The position numbers and the translations under genes are program-made. From positions 868,001 through 932,000 of the forward strand of contig NZ_JAIHLP010000002.1 of assembly GCF_020009625.1 (NCBI RefSeq): a stretch of DNA of 64,000 bases. The letters run 5' to 3'. The DNA comes from Leifsonia poae. Lineage in GTDB: Bacteria; Actinomycetota; Actinomycetes; Actinomycetales; Microbacteriaceae. Within the stretch, counting starts at the first letter, position 1. Every line of letters starts with the position of its first letter. Below are positions 33,370-43,098 of this stretch, in pieces. The notes beneath the pieces were generated by a model that searched no databases, was not told the origin of the DNA, and worked only from the letters and a program-made list of their open reading frames with translations.

Positions 33370-34599
33370 ATGACGAGCACGCTCCCCACCCCCACGATCC
33401 GCCCATCTCGAGCCCGGCTGCGCCACGGCGCTGGATTCTGGGTGGTCGCCGCCGCCTTCCTCGCGGTGATGGCGTTCTCCACCCTCCCCACACCGCTGTA
33501 CTCGCTCTACCAGCAGCGCGACGGGTTCCCGACCTGGGTGGTCACCGTGGTCTTCGCCGCCTACGCGGTCGGAGTGATCGCGAGCCTGTTCCTGATCGGC
33601 CACATCAGCGACTGGGCCGGCCGGCGCCGGATGATCCTGGTGGCGATCGTGCTCGAACTCCTCGCGGCCGTCCTGTTCCTCCTCTGGAACGATGTCAGCG
33701 GTCTGCTCGTCGCCCGGGTCATCTCCGGCATCGGCGTCGGTGCGCTCACGGCGAGCGCCACAGCGCACCTGAGTGAGCTCCGCTCCGTCGCGCGACCCGA
33801 CGAAAGCCCGCGCCTGGCGGGAACGGTCTCCACCGTCGTCAACACCGGCGGATTGGCACTCGGCCCGCTCATCGCCGGCGCACTCGCGCAGTTCCTCCCC
33901 TCTCCGCTCGTCATCCCTTACGCGGTCTTCCTCGTCGTGCTCGCGCTGGCCGCCATCGCGGTGGCCCTCGTGCCCGAGACGGTCGAGCGGGCGGAGGAGC
34001 GGCCACCGTACCGGCCCCAGCGCATCTCGCTCCCGGCCGGCGCACGCAGCACCTTCTCCGCCGCTGCGGTCGCGGCGTTCGCCGGCTTCGCGGTATTCGG
34101 CCTGTTCACCTCGCTCGCCCCGAGCGTCCTCGCGGGCACCCTCCACGAATCGTCGCGGCTGCTCGCGGGCGTCGTGCCCTTCTCGGTGTTCGCCTCCTCC
34201 GCCGTCTCGCAGATCGTCTTCGCCCGTGTCTCCGCCCGCGCACAACTTCTCGTGGGGCTGATCCTCGTCGTGGTCGGACTCGTCGGACTCGCCGTCGGTG
34301 TGCTCACGGCCGCCCTCGCACCGTTCATTCTGAGCGGCATCCTCGCCGGAGCGGGCGTCGGACTCCTGTTCCGCTCCGCGATCGGCGTCGCGGCATCGCT
34401 CGCAGCCCCGGAACGCCGTGGCGAGGTGCTCGCGGCCATCTTCCTCGTGGCGTACATCGGCCTCGCGCTCCCGGTGCTCCTGGTGGGGGTCGCGCTGATC
34501 TTCTGGCCGGTCGTCCCGGTTCTCGTGGTCTTCGTGATCGTGGTCGGGGCGCTCAGCCTCGTGGCGGGCATCCGGATGCTCGGCCGCATCGCCCCCTGA
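33370..34599 (+). CDS. MFS efflux transporter
   Basis: A 409-residue protein from ATG 33370 (MTSTLPTPTIR; ATG 33355 is the alternative). It has 12 predicted helices. Motif A is present between helices 2 and 3 (GHISDWAGRRRMI) and helix 5 has the exporter-type GxxxGPxxGG-like NTGGLALGPLIAGAL. It belongs to the drug:H+ antiporter side of the superfamily. It is divergent from the LysR regulator. A long palindrome follows its stop. Confidence 0.9.
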   Translation: MTSTLPTPTIRPSRARLRHGAGFWVVAAAFLAVMAFSTLPTPLYSLYQQRDGFPTWVVTVVFAAYAVGVIASLFLIGHISDWAGRRRMILVAIVLELLAAVLFLLWNDVSGLLVARVISGIGVGALTASATAHLSELRSVARPDESPRLAGTVSTVVNTGGLALGPLIAGALAQFLPSPLVIPYAVFLVVLALAAIAVALVPETVERAEERPPYRPQRISLPAGARSTFSAAAVAAFAGFAVFGLFTSLAPSVLAGTLHESSRLLAGVVPFSVFASSAVSQIVFARVSARAQLLVGLILVVVGLVGLAVGVLTAALAPFILSGILAGAGVGLLFRSAIGVAASLAAPERRGEVLAAIFLVAYIGLALPVLLVGVALIFWPVVPVLVVFVIVVGALSLVAGIRMLGRIAP

Positions 34600-34614
34600 C
34601 CCCTCCGCGAGCCG

Positions 34615-34670
34615 CATTTGCGACAAATGTCACCTCACGAGCGCCCCGAGGCGACATTCGGCGCAGATGT
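34615..34670. repeat. Dispersed long palindrome, copy 1
   Basis: The left arm 34615-34636 contains CATTTGCGACAAATGTCACC. The right arm 34648-34670 contains GAGGCGACATTCGGCGC. The arms are complementary apart from about four mismatches, with an 11-base loop. It shares sequence and layout with the copy at 40203. It lies between convergent genes (MFS and sseB) and could end both transcripts. Confidence 0.75.
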
Positions 34671-34694
34671 TCGCCGGGGCCCGCGTGACGCAGG

Positions 34695-35587
34695 GTGCTA
34701 GTCGCGGGCGGCGACCAATTGGATGCGCAGCGAATCGACGCGGGTGGCGATCACGTCGTCTGCCGCCCAACGGCGCGCCAGGCGCGCGAGCACCGCATCC
34801 AGCTCCTCTCGGCTGAGACCGTCGGCCAACTCCAATCGCACGACGAGCTCCTCGCCCGCCAGACGAGCGTCCGGGTCGCCATCGACCAGCGCCACGCGGT
34901 GCACCCCGAGCTCCGATCCGATCGAGGCGACGAACGCGGCGACGACGTCGGGGTCTCGGTGGCTCGGCAGCCACGGCTGACCTTGGGCGACCGCCCAGAG
35001 CGCAGGACGCCGCAACACGAACTCGGTCGCCGAGGTGGGGTCGAGCACGACCAGCTCCGTCTGCTCGCTCACGGCGGCGAGAGCCACCCGCGAGCCCGCG
35101 ACGGGTATCGGGCGCGCCTCCGGGTTCCAGGCCTGCATGGCGATCACCGAGGAGAACGCCGGCAGCACGGTGCGACCGTCGGGCCCGGCGACCGTGACCA
35201 GGGAGAGCTCCTGTGTCTTGTCGATCAGGTGACCGCGCTCGTCTGTATCGCTCTCCCGAGCTCGGCCACGAGCGGAACGAGAAGCCGCGAGCGCCGCACC
35301 TCGTCCACGACCGCCTCCGCGCCGCACTCGCCCGCCCGAAACGCGGCGAGCACCCCGAGCAACGCGAGCGGGGCCGTTCCGTCGTCGTCGCCGAACGATG
35401 TCTCCTCGAACCGACGACCGGCCCACGGCTGCCCCGCCGAGTCGGCGAGCTGCGCCGCGAAACCGCTCAGACGCGCCGCCCCTTCGGCGCTCGGGCGCGC
35501 CTCGCCGGGCAGGCCGGTGCCGTTGCGGTCGCCCGCGTGCTCGTCGCCCGCGCCGCCGTCACCGTTCGTGTCAGTCTCCGGCGACAT
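34695..35587 (-). pseudogene. sseB: SseB-family protein, single-base frameshift
   Basis: The N-terminal ~110 residues start at ATG 35587 ([12 protein letters not shown]), overlapping the end of priA by 17 bp. At about 35257 the frame breaks: VAELGRAIQTS should read VAELGESDTDERGHLIDKTQ, which continues in the other frame to the stop at 34695. One extra G in CTCGGGAGAG restores a protein of about 297 residues. The restored protein has an SseB N-terminal domain (FRAGECGAEAVVDEVRRSRL, DGRTVLPAFSSVIAMQAW) and an SseB C-terminal domain (LAGEELVVRLELADGLSREE). SseB-like proteins commonly follow priA in actinobacterial his operons; role unknown. A sequencing error is more likely than decay. Confidence 0.8.
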
Positions 35588-36317
35588 CCAGCGCCTCGGG
35601 CAAGGTGAAAGCCCCCGCATACAGCGCCTTGCCCACGATGGCGCCCTCCAATCCGAGCGGAACCAGCTCTCGCAGGGCGGCGATGTCGTCGAGGTTCGAG
35701 ATCCCGCCCGACGCCACGACCGGGCGGGCCGTGCGATCCATCACATCGCGCAGAAGGTCGAGGTTGGGGCCGCGCAGGGTGCCGTCTTTCGTGACATCCG
35801 TCACGACGTAACGCGCGCATCCCGCGTCCTCGAGACGGGCGAGCACCTGCCAGAGGTCGCCGCCGTCCTGCGTCCAGCCGCGCGCGGCGAGGGTCGTGCC
35901 CCGCACGTCGAGGCCCACCGCGATCGATTCGCCGTACTGGCCGATCACATTCGCCGCCCACTCCGGATTCTCCAGCGCCGCCGTGCCCAAATTGATGCGC
36001 TTGGCGCCGATCGCGAGCGCCGACTCCAGCGACTCGTCGTCCCGGATGCCGCCGGAAAGCTCCACATTCACTCCGCGCACCTGCTTGATGACCTTCTTCA
36101 GCAGAGCGTGGTTGTTCCCGCGCCCGAACGCGGCATCGAGATCCACCAGGTGGATCCACTCCGCGCCCTGATCGGCCCAATCCGCCGCCGCCGCCACCGG
36201 GTCGCCGTAGTTCGTCTCCGAACCGGCCTCGCCCTGTGTCAGCCGCACGGCCTTGCCGTCGGCCACGTCGACTGCCGGCAGCAGGACGAGCCGCGGGGTG
36301 TTGTTGAATTCACTCAT
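35571..36317 (-). CDS. priA: Bifunctional HisA/TrpF isomerase PriA
   Basis: A 248-residue (beta/alpha)8 barrel from ATG 36317, with GAGGAAG before the start. In actinobacteria this enzyme isomerises both ProFAR in histidine synthesis and phosphoribosylanthranilate in tryptophan synthesis. The two catalytic Asp are in [15 protein letters not shown] and [15 protein letters not shown]; the phosphate sites are ELSGGIRDD and VVASGGISN. The motif pattern is HisA-like. Bifunctionality is inferred from the lineage. It lies 69 bp after hisH in the hisC-B-H-priA operon. Confidence 0.92.
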   Translation of the reverse strand: MSEFNNTPRLVLLPAVDVADGKAVRLTQGEAGSETNYGDPVAAAADWADQGAEWIHLVDLDAAFGRGNNHALLKKVIKQVRGVNVELSGGIRDDESLESALAIGAKRINLGTAALENPEWAANVIGQYGESIAVGLDVRGTTLAARGWTQDGGDLWQVLARLEDAGCARYVVTDVTKDGTLRGPNLDLLRDVMDRTARPVVASGGISNLDDIAALRELVPLGLEGAIVGKALYAGAFTLPEALDVAGD

Positions 36318-36386
36318 GTTCTTCCTCGGATAGACGCTCATGGTGCCGCCAGCGGCACAAGCCAGAAGCCTAGCGACTCCGCACGG

Positions 36387-37019
36387 TCAGAGCGTGCCGA
36401 TCCAGTTGCGGAGCAACCGGATGCCCGCCGCTCCCGACTTCTCGGGGTGGAACTGGGTCGCACTGAGCGGGCCGTTCTCCACGGCAGCGATGAACCGCCC
36501 GCCGTGCTGCGCCCAGGTGATCTGCGGCTGCGGGAACGGAGGCACGACGTCGAGCGTCCACTCCTGGGCGCCGTAGGAGTGCACGAAGTAGAAACGCTCG
36601 TCGCGGATACCGTCGAACAGCACCGAATCGGGGGCCGGTTCGACGGTGTTCCAGCCCATGTGCGGAAGGACATCGGCGTGCAGACGGTCGACCTGGCCCG
36701 GCCACTCCCCCAGGCCTTCGGTGTCCACGCCTCGCTCAACGCCGCGGTCGAACAGCACCTGCATGCCCACGCAGATGCCGAGCACGGGGCGCCCGCCGGC
36801 GAGCCGGCGGTCGATCAGCTCGTCACCCCGCGAGGCCCGAAGCGCGTCGATCACGGCACTGAACGCCCCGACACCGGGAACGACGAGACCGTCGGCCTCG
36901 CGGGCGCGCACGCGATCGCCGGTCAGTTCGACGTCGGCGCCGGCGGCTTCGAGCGCTTTGACGGCTGAGTGGACGTTGCCGCTCCCGTAGTCGTAGACGA
37001 CGACACCGGGTCGGCTCAC
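36387..37019 (-). CDS. hisH: Imidazole glycerol phosphate synthase, glutaminase subunit
   Basis: A 210-residue class I glutamine amidotransferase that supplies ammonia to HisF. The triad is visible: C83 in LGICVGMQ, H191 and E193 in FHPEKSG. The oxyanion strand PGVGAF and the HisF-contact MGWNTV are present. The hisF partner is not in the window. It overlaps hisB by 4 bp. Confidence 0.96.
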   Translation of the reverse strand: MSRPGVVVYDYGSGNVHSAVKALEAAGADVELTGDRVRAREADGLVVPGVGAFSAVIDALRASRGDELIDRRLAGGRPVLGICVGMQVLFDRGVERGVDTEGLGEWPGQVDRLHADVLPHMGWNTVEPAPDSVLFDGIRDERFYFVHSYGAQEWTLDVVPPFPQPQITWAQHGGRFIAAVENGPLSATQFHPEKSGAAGIRLLRNWIGTL

Positions 37020-37618
37020 AGCGCACCCTTCGTCGACGGGATGCCGCTGATCAGCGGGTCGAGCGCCTTCGCCTGACGGAACGCCCGCGCGAACGCCTTG
37101 AACTCCGCCTCCGCGATGTGGTGCGGGTCGCGGCCCCCGATCACGGTGACGTGCGTGGTGAGGGCTGCGTTGAACGAGATCGCCTCAAACACATGCCGCA
37201 CCATCGATCCGGTGAAGTGGCCGCCGATCAGGTGGAACTCGAATCCGGCCGGTTCTCCGCTGTGCACGAGGTACGGGCGGCCCGAGATGTCGACAACAGC
37301 CTGCACGAGAGCCTCGTCCAGCGGCACGAGGGCGTCGCCGTAGCGGGAGATGCCGCGTTTGTCGCCGAGAGCCTGCTTGATGGCCTGCCCCAAGACGATG
37401 CCGATGTCTTCCACTGTGTGGTGCATATCGATGTGGGTGTCGCCGGTCGCCCGCACCCTCAGATCGGTGAGCGAGTGTTTCGCGAAAGCCGTCAGCAGGT
37501 GGTCGTAGAAGGGCACCGAGGTCTCGATGTCCGACTCCCCCGTCCCGTCGAGATCGAGGCTCAATTCGATGCTCGACTCGCTGGTCTCCCGCTGAAGTGT
37601 GGCCGTTCGCTTGGTCAT
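37016..37618 (-). CDS. hisB: Imidazoleglycerol-phosphate dehydratase
   Basis: A 200-residue, monofunctional HisB. The metal-binding His motifs are complete: [15 protein letters not shown] and the C-terminal [26 protein letters not shown] is also typical. It acts on IGP after HisH/HisF. It is translationally coupled by 4-bp overlaps to hisC upstream and hisH downstream. Confidence 0.97.
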   Translation of the reverse strand: MTKRTATLQRETSESSIELSLDLDGTGESDIETSVPFYDHLLTAFAKHSLTDLRVRATGDTHIDMHHTVEDIGIVLGQAIKQALGDKRGISRYGDALVPLDEALVQAVVDISGRPYLVHSGEPAGFEFHLIGGHFTGSMVRHVFEAISFNAALTTHVTVIGGRDPHHIAEAEFKAFARAFRQAKALDPLISGIPSTKGAL

Positions 37619-38754
37619 GACTGCGAGCCTACCGGGAGCGTCGCAGCGCCAGCGGTCACCGCCGAGCCCGCCGAGGCCGGCCGACCGAGCGCGGCGAGGG
37701 CGTCGAGGAACGCCGTCGTCTCCGCCTCGGTCCCTGCGGTGACCCGGAGGTGCCCGGAGATGCCGACCACCCGGATGAGGATGCCCTGCGCGAGCAGCGC
37801 CTCGAAGGTGGCCCGCGGGTCGTCGACACCGCCGAAGAGCACGAAGTTGCTTCCGCTGCGATACGGACGGTAGCCGAGGCGACTCAGCTCCCTCACGAGT
37901 CGGTCGCGCTGGTCACGGATCTCGCCCACCATGGCGAGCATCTCGTCCGAGTGGGCGAGCGCCGCGTTCGCCGCCGCCTGGGTGAGCGCGGAGAGGTGGT
38001 AGGGAAGGCGGACCAGGCGGAGTGCATCCACCGCCGCCGGGTCGGCAGCGAGATAGCCCACGCGCGCGCCGGCGAAAGCGAACGCCTTGCTCATGGTGCG
38101 CGACACCAGCAGCCGGGGACGTCCCGGCAAGAGTGTCAGCGCCGAAGGGTGACCGTCGGGCATGAATTCGGCGTAGGCCTCGTCGACCACAACGATGCCG
38201 CGTGCCGCGTCGTACGCGGCTTCGATCGTCTCGATCGACAATGGCGTCCCGGTCGGGTTGTTGGGCGCGCACAGGATGACGATGTCGGGGTCGTGCCGGC
38301 GGATCTCGGCCACCGCCGTCCGCGGAGTCAGCTCGTAGTCGGCGTCACGCTCACCCGAGATCCAGGCTGTGCCGGTTCCCGCCGCGAGCAGCGGGTACAT
38401 CGAGTATGTGGGGTCGAATCCGAGCAGGCTGCGACCGGGGCCACCGAAAGCCTGCAGAATCTGCTGGATCACTTCGTTCGAGCCGTTGGCCGCCCAGAGG
38501 TTCTCAGCGTTCAATCCGTGCCCGAGGTACTTCGAGAGACTCTCGCGCAGCTCGGTGAATTCGCGATCCGGGTAGCGGTTCACGGTCGTGATCGCCGCCG
38601 CCACGCGGGCGACGATGTCGGCCGCGACATCGGCCGGCACCGGATGCGTGTTCTCGTTCACGTTCAATGCGACGGGAACAACTTTCTGCGGAGCGCCGTA
38701 GGGCGTTTTACCCCGCAGATCGTCACGGATCGGCAGATCAGAGAGGGAGGTCAC
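37615..38754 (-). CDS. hisC: Histidinol-phosphate aminotransferase
   Basis: A 379-residue fold-type I PLP enzyme. The PLP lysine is in [17 protein letters not shown]; the cofactor-phosphate binding region has [13 protein letters not shown], and [12 protein letters not shown] and VVDEAYAEF mark the ring- and O3'-binding residues. It converts imidazole-acetol phosphate to histidinol phosphate. It is first in the his operon here; hisD is expected just upstream in relatives, but a LysM gene occupies that place, so the operon promoter must lie in the 114 bp before it. Confidence 0.95.
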   Translation of the reverse strand: MTSLSDLPIRDDLRGKTPYGAPQKVVPVALNVNENTHPVPADVAADIVARVAAAITTVNRYPDREFTELRESLSKYLGHGLNAENLWAANGSNEVIQQILQAFGGPGRSLLGFDPTYSMYPLLAAGTGTAWISGERDADYELTPRTAVAEIRRHDPDIVILCAPNNPTGTPLSIETIEAAYDAARGIVVVDEAYAEFMPDGHPSALTLLPGRPRLLVSRTMSKAFAFAGARVGYLAADPAAVDALRLVRLPYHLSALTQAAANAALAHSDEMLAMVGEIRDQRDRLVRELSRLGYRPYRSGSNFVLFGGVDDPRATFEALLAQGILIRVVGISGHLRVTAGTEAETTAFLDALAALGRPASAGSAVTAGAATLPVGSQS

Positions 38755-38868
38755 CGTTCAATCGTAGTTCCCCAGAACCGATCGTGACGTCGCCGAGGAA
38801 GAGGACGATCAACGCCGTCACGCGGCGCCGTCGCTCGCTATCGCCGCCGCCGCGACAGGCTGTGCGGA

Positions 38869-39237
38869 TCAGTGCTCGTACTGCGCCGGGATAGCGATGC
38901 GCTGCCCCGGTGAGACGACGGCGGTGTCGAGCTGGTTCAGCGAGACGATGTCGGCGATCACGTCGCGCGGGTCGGCACTCGGCGCGACCTTCTCCGCGAT
39001 GCTCCAGAGCGACTGCCCAGAGGAGACCGTCACATAGTGGAACTGCACGTGCGCCTGTTCTCCGGAGGCGGCGGCTCCCCCGCCGTTGAGCGCGAACACG
39101 AGCGCGCCGATCACGAGAGGCACCGCGGCGAGCGACGTGAAGACCACGCGCCCACGGCGCGTGAGGTGCAGGCGCGTGGTGGCGCCCTCGGGAACGGTGA
39201 AGCCCGACGGTGACATGGTTACCGTTGCTGTGCTCAT
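38869..39237 (-). CDS. LysM membrane protein divergent from lexA (SOS division-inhibitor candidate)
   Basis: A 122-residue protein with AGGAGG eight bases before the ATG. It has a cytoplasmic N-terminus (about 1-33), one membrane helix (about 34-53) and an external LysM domain (about 70-120, YVTVSSGQSLWSIAEKVAPS then VVSPGQRIAIP). An SOS box lies 65 bp upstream. A LysM protein divergent from lexA is also found in Bacillus (yneA), Corynebacterium (divS region) and Mycobacterium (Rv2719c), where the products halt division during the SOS response. The layout here strongly suggests the same job; it is an analogue by context, not by strict sequence identity. Confidence 0.82.
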   Translation of the reverse strand: MSTATVTMSPSGFTVPEGATTRLHLTRRGRVVFTSLAAVPLVIGALVFALNGGGAAASGEQAHVQFHYVTVSSGQSLWSIAEKVAPSADPRDVIADIVSLNQLDTAVVSPGQRIAIPAQYEH

Positions 39238-39302
39238 GTTCTTGACCTCCTAAGATTCCGCATCCGCTGCTTGGCCGGCAGGGCGGATGCGAAGCTGTGT
39301 TC

Positions 39303-39316
39303 CGAATATATCTTCG
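39303..39316 (-). promoter_or_regulatory. SOS (LexA) box, LysM-gene side
   Basis: CGAATATATCTTCG, followed by an extra half-site in CGAATGTTCG. It matches the actinobacterial LexA consensus CGAAC-N4-GTTCG with one change in each arm. It has the same orientation and extended form as the recA box. It lies 65 bp upstream of the LysM start. Confidence 0.75.
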
Positions 39317-39376
39317 AATGTTCGAAACCACAACCATGCGATTCGGGAGAAAACATCGAAGACATTCGAGACACGC

Positions 39377-39392
39377 TCGAACATATGTTTGT
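39377..39392 (+). promoter_or_regulatory. SOS (LexA) box, lexA side
   Basis: TCGAACATATGTTTGT is one base from the symmetric consensus TCGAAC-N4-GTTCGA core. It lies 110 bp upstream of the lexA start and should mediate autorepression. Confidence 0.85.
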
Positions 39393-39502
39393 TTTACCCC
39401 TGCATCGTGGATACAGTTTCGATTGTCTGGAGTTCACCCAACCAGGCACCACCGACATTCGCACCACGCCGGATGCGCCAGGCGGGTCACGAAGGGACGA
39501 CA

Positions 39503-40189
39503 GTGTCGAACGACAACCAGACAGCGCGGGAGCGCGGCGGCACGCGACGACGCAAGAACCTCAGCGAGAAGCAGCTCGCCATCCTCGAGATGATCAGTCG
39601 TTCCGTCAGCCAGCGCGGCTATCCGCCGAGCATGCGCGAGATCGGTGACGCCGTCGGCCTCTCCTCGCTTTCCAGCGTCACGCACCAGCTCAACCAGCTG
39701 GAGCTGAGCGGCTACCTGCGGCGCGACCCGAACCGTCCGCGCGCCCTCGAGATCCTCATCGACGTTCCGTCCACCTCGGCCACCCCCGACTACGAGAGCC
39801 AGATCCCGGTCGGCGACGCCGCGATGGTTCCGCTCGTCGGCCGTATCGCCGCCGGCATCCCGATCACCGCCGAGCAGCAGGTCGACGAGGTCTTCCCGCT
39901 GCCGCGGCAGCTCGTCGGCAACGGTGAGCTCTTCATGCTCAAGGTCGTGGGCGAGTCGATGATCGATGCGGCTATCTGCGACGGCGACTGGGTGGTCATC
40001 CGCTCGCAGAACACCGCCGAGAACGGCGACATCGTCGCGGCGATGCTCGACGAGGAGGCCACCGTCAAGGTGTTCCGTCAGCGCGACGGTCACACCTGGC
40101 TACTGCCGCGCAACTCGAACTTCGAGCCGATCCTCGGCGACTTCGCCGAGGTGCTCGGCAAGGTGGTCGCCGTTCTCCGCGCGGTCTGA
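39503..40189 (+). CDS. lexA: LexA repressor (SOS master regulator)
   Basis: A 228-residue LexA from GTG 39503, with AAGGG nine bases upstream; an earlier ATG at 39287 would span the SOS boxes and is not credible. The N-terminal winged HTH has [19 protein letters not shown]. The self-cleavage site is A117-G118 (GRIAAGIP) and the catalytic dyad is S152 (VGESMID) and K189 (ATVKVF), all intact. RecA filaments trigger cleavage and release SOS genes. Two SOS boxes lie in the divergent region shared with the LysM gene. Confidence 0.98.
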   Translation: MSNDNQTARERGGTRRRKNLSEKQLAILEMISRSVSQRGYPPSMREIGDAVGLSSLSSVTHQLNQLELSGYLRRDPNRPRALEILIDVPSTSATPDYESQIPVGDAAMVPLVGRIAAGIPITAEQQVDEVFPLPRQLVGNGELFMLKVVGESMIDAAICDGDWVVIRSQNTAENGDIVAAMLDEEATVKVFRQRDGHTWLLPRNSNFEPILGDFAEVLGKVVAVLRAV

Positions 40190-40202
40190 TCCTTCCCTCG
40201 AC

Positions 40203-40259
40203 ACATTTGTGCCGAATGTCACCTCGTCGTGCGTCAGAGGCGACATTCGGCACAAATGT
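40203..40259. repeat. Dispersed long palindrome, copy 2
   Basis: The 23-bp arms (left 40203-40225, right 40237-40259) match at 22 of 23 positions around an 11-base loop; each contains ACATTTGTGCCGAATGTC or its complement. It is closely related to the element at 34615 and is followed by the same TCGCC. It lies between the convergent lexA and metallopeptidase genes. Confidence 0.8.
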
Positions 40260-40276
40260 TCGCCCTCTGGGGGTGG

Positions 40277-40627
40277 CTAGGCCCAGCCGAGTTCGTGGAG
40301 GCGCGCGTCGTCCAGCCCGAAGTAGTGGCCGATCTCGTGCACCAGCGTCACCCGCACCCGCGCCCGCAATTCATCGAGGGTCGCGCTGTGCTCGGCGAGG
40401 TTGTTCTTGTAGAGCGTGATGCGGTCGGGCAGTTCACCGAAACCGTAGTAGCCGCGTTTGGTCAGCGGATGCCCGCTGTAGAGCCCGTACAGGCGCGGTC
40501 GCGCGCCGGCCGGCTGATCTTCCAACAGGATGGCCACATTCTCCAACGGCTCCACCATGTCGCGCGGCAGACCGTCGTAGACGTCGTTCACCATCGCCTC
40601 GAAGTCCCCATCCGAAATCTCGACCAT
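40277..40627 (-). CDS. Metallopeptidase-family (minimal zincin) protein
   Basis: A 116-residue protein from ATG 40627, with GGGGAGG eight bases upstream. The C-terminal zinc motif HEIGHYFGLDD (HExxHxxGxxD) is intact and preceded by a helix (TLDELRARVRVTLVHE), which marks the minimal gluzincin/metzincin group common in actinobacteria. The middle contains the characteristic GLYSGHPLTKRGYYGFGELPDRI. The substrate is unknown. The gene stands alone, bounded by the metE terminator and the long palindrome. Confidence 0.88.
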   Translation of the reverse strand: MVEISDGDFEAMVNDVYDGLPRDMVEPLENVAILLEDQPAGARPRLYGLYSGHPLTKRGYYGFGELPDRITLYKNNLAEHSATLDELRARVRVTLVHEIGHYFGLDDARLHELGWA

Positions 40628-40685
40628 GAGCCCATCCTCCCCTGCCGCCATGGTTTTCGCGCGCCACCGCATCCATCTCACGGCT

Positions 40686-40726
40686 CCGTCGGAGATCCGG
40701 CCGCTTTCGCCCCGGATCTCCGACGG
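40686..40726 (-). terminator. Perfect 15-bp stem-loop, metE terminator
   Basis: CCGTCGGAGATCCGG (40686-40700) and CCGGATCTCCGACGG (40712-40726) are exact complements with an 11-base loop. It lies 21 bp beyond the metE stop on the minus strand. Confidence 0.8.
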
Positions 40727-40746
40727 TACTGGGAATGCAGGGCTCG

Positions 40747-43098
40747 TCAGGCCGTCACGCCGGCTTTGGCCCGAACCGCCCGGGTCGCCTCGATGATGTT
40801 GCGCAGCGACGCGACCGTCTCGTCGTACCCGCGGGTCTTGAGCCCGCAGTCCGGGTTCACCCACAGCTGCCGGCCCGGGATGGCGCTCAAGGCCGTCTCG
40901 AGCAGCTCCGTCACCTCGGCGACGCTCGGCACGCGCGGCGAGTGGATGTCGTAAACGCCCGGACCGATGCCGTGCTCGAATCCGGAGGTCTGGATGTCGT
41001 GCACGACTTCCATCCGCGAACGGGCCGCCTCGATGCTCGTCACGTCGGCGTCGAGATTGCGGATCGCGTCGATCACCACGCCGAACTCCGAATAGCAGAG
41101 GTGCGTGTGGATCTGCGTCTCGTCGCGCACGCCGGCGGTGGAGAGCCGGAATGAGCCGACCGACCAGTCCAGGTATTCGGCGTGGTCGGCCTTCTTGAGC
41201 GGCAGCAGCTCGCGCAGCGCCGGCTCGTCCACCTGCACGATTCGGATGCCCGCGGCCTCCAGGTCGGCGATCTCGTCGCGCAATGCGAGCGCCACCTGGC
41301 GAGCCGTGTCGCCGAGCGGCTGGTCGTCGCGCACGAACGACCAGGCGAGAATGGTGACCGGCCCGGTCAGCATGCCCTTGACCGGCTTCGCGGTGAGGCT
41401 CTGCGTGAAGCTCGACCAGTCAACCGTGATCGGCGCCGGCCGCGACACATCGCCCCAGAGGATCGACGGACGCGTGCATCGGCTGCCATACGACTGCACC
41501 CATCCGTTCTGCGTCACCGCGAATCCGTCGAGGTTCTCGGCGAAGTACTGCACCATATCGTTGCGCTCGGGCTCGCCGTGCACGATGACGTCGATTCCGA
41601 TCTCCTCCTGGAGGTCGACGACGCGTTTGATCTCCGCCTGCATCCGTGCGAGGTACTCGGCTTCGCTCAGCAGCCCTTTCGCAAGCTGTGCCCGGGCTCG
41701 GCGGATGTCGCTCGTCTGCGGGAACGATCCGATGGTGGTGGTGGGCAGGAAGGGCAGCCCGAGCGCCGCGTCCTGCGCCGCCAGCCGGTCGGTGTAGTCG
41801 CCGCGCGAGAAGTCCTGCGCGGTGAGGGCGGCGGTCCGGGCGCGCACCGCCGCATCCCGTACTCCAGGCGCTGCGGCCCGATCGGCGAGTGCCGCGGATG
41901 CGTCGCTCAGCTCTCCCTGAATGGCCTCGTGTCCGTCGACGAGGCCGCGCGCGAGCGTCGCCACCTGCGTGACCTTCTGGTCGGCGAATGCGAGCCAGCC
42001 CTTGAGCTGATCGGCGAGGGCGGGCTCATCGTCCACATCGTGCGGAACGTGCAGCAGCGACGTCGATGTGGAGACCGCCACCTCCGGGCTCAGTGCCAAC
42101 AGCTCGGTGAGCCGGCCGAAGGCGGCCTCCAGGTCGCCTCGCCAGATGTTGTGACCGTCGATCACTCCGCCGACCACGGTCTTGCCGGCGAGGGCGGATG
42201 CAGTCGCCGGGTCGAGCCCGGTCGGCACGCTTCCGCGCACGAGGTCGAGCGAGAGCGCTTCGATCGGCGTGGCCGCGAGCACGGGAAGCGCATCGCCGAG
42301 GCTTCCGTACGGTGCGGCGACGAACAGTGCCGGCCGACTCGCGACCGCGCCGAGCACGGCATAGGCCGTGGCGACCGCCGAGAGCAGCGCCGAGCGTTCC
42401 TCGTCGATGCTCTCGCTGACGAGGGCCGGCTCGTCGAGCTGCACCCAGGGGGCGCCGGCCGCCGCGAGGCGGGTCAGTAGCTCGGCATACACCGGCAGCA
42501 GGTCGTCGAGGCGCGAGAGCGGGTGGAAGCCCTCCGGCGCCTCATCGCTGGCCTTGCTGAGTGCGAGGAAGGTCACGGGGCCGACGATCACCGGTCGCGT
42601 GACGAATCCGGCCGCCTTGGCCTCCTCGAACTCGCGCACGATGCGGTCCGAAGCGAGCCGGAACGTGGTCTCCGGTCCGATCTCCGGCACGAGGTAGTGG
42701 TAGTTCGAGTCGAACCACTTCGTCATCTCCAGCGGTGCGTTCTCGCCCTCGCCGCGAGCGATCGTGAAGTAGCCCGCGAGGTCCACCACGCCGGCGGCGT
42801 CGACCCGTGAAGCGAAGCGGGAGGGGACGGCCCCGACCGTCACCGCGGCGTCGAGCATCTGGTCGTAGTAGCTGAAGCTCTCCGGGATCGACGCGTCGTC
42901 ACGCCCCAAGCCGAGCGCCGCAAGGCGTTCCCGGGTGGCGGAGCGCAGCTCGGCGGCCGTTGACTCGAGCTCGTCGGCCGTCGTCGTTCCCGCCCAGAAG
43001 CTCTCGACCGCCTTCTTGAGCTCCCGGCGACGCCCGATGCGCGGGTAGCCGATGATCGTGCCCGTCGGGAAGGCGGTGCGGGGTGTCGTGTCGGTCAT
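40747..43098 (-). CDS. metE: Cobalamin-independent methionine synthase
   Basis: A 783-residue MetE, full length. It transfers the methyl of 5-methyl-tetrahydrofolate-triglutamate to homocysteine without B12. The N-terminal barrel begins [18 protein letters not shown]. The C-terminal barrel holds the zinc/homocysteine site: [10 protein letters not shown] (His, Cys), the Glu in VDEPAL and a last Cys in [11 protein letters not shown]. It overlaps metF by 4 bp, so the methyl donor and acceptor enzymes are made together. A strong terminator follows. Confidence 0.97.
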   Translation of the reverse strand: MTDTTPRTAFPTGTIIGYPRIGRRRELKKAVESFWAGTTTADELESTAAELRSATRERLAALGLGRDDASIPESFSYYDQMLDAAVTVGAVPSRFASRVDAAGVVDLAGYFTIARGEGENAPLEMTKWFDSNYHYLVPEIGPETTFRLASDRIVREFEEAKAAGFVTRPVIVGPVTFLALSKASDEAPEGFHPLSRLDDLLPVYAELLTRLAAAGAPWVQLDEPALVSESIDEERSALLSAVATAYAVLGAVASRPALFVAAPYGSLGDALPVLAATPIEALSLDLVRGSVPTGLDPATASALAGKTVVGGVIDGHNIWRGDLEAAFGRLTELLALSPEVAVSTSTSLLHVPHDVDDEPALADQLKGWLAFADQKVTQVATLARGLVDGHEAIQGELSDASAALADRAAAPGVRDAAVRARTAALTAQDFSRGDYTDRLAAQDAALGLPFLPTTTIGSFPQTSDIRRARAQLAKGLLSEAEYLARMQAEIKRVVDLQEEIGIDVIVHGEPERNDMVQYFAENLDGFAVTQNGWVQSYGSRCTRPSILWGDVSRPAPITVDWSSFTQSLTAKPVKGMLTGPVTILAWSFVRDDQPLGDTARQVALALRDEIADLEAAGIRIVQVDEPALRELLPLKKADHAEYLDWSVGSFRLSTAGVRDETQIHTHLCYSEFGVVIDAIRNLDADVTSIEAARSRMEVVHDIQTSGFEHGIGPGVYDIHSPRVPSVAEVTELLETALSAIPGRQLWVNPDCGLKTRGYDETVASLRNIIEATRAVRAKAGVTA

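Noticed and set aside
32350..34626. A single 758-codon gene ending in a LysR domain
   Set aside because: Only the last 313 codons are LysR-like. The upstream part is antisense to the MFS exporter and is charged, repetitive sequence.
39287..40189. LexA starting at ATG 39287
   Set aside because: That start would place both SOS boxes inside the coding region and add residues foreign to LexA; GTG 39503 has a ribosome site.
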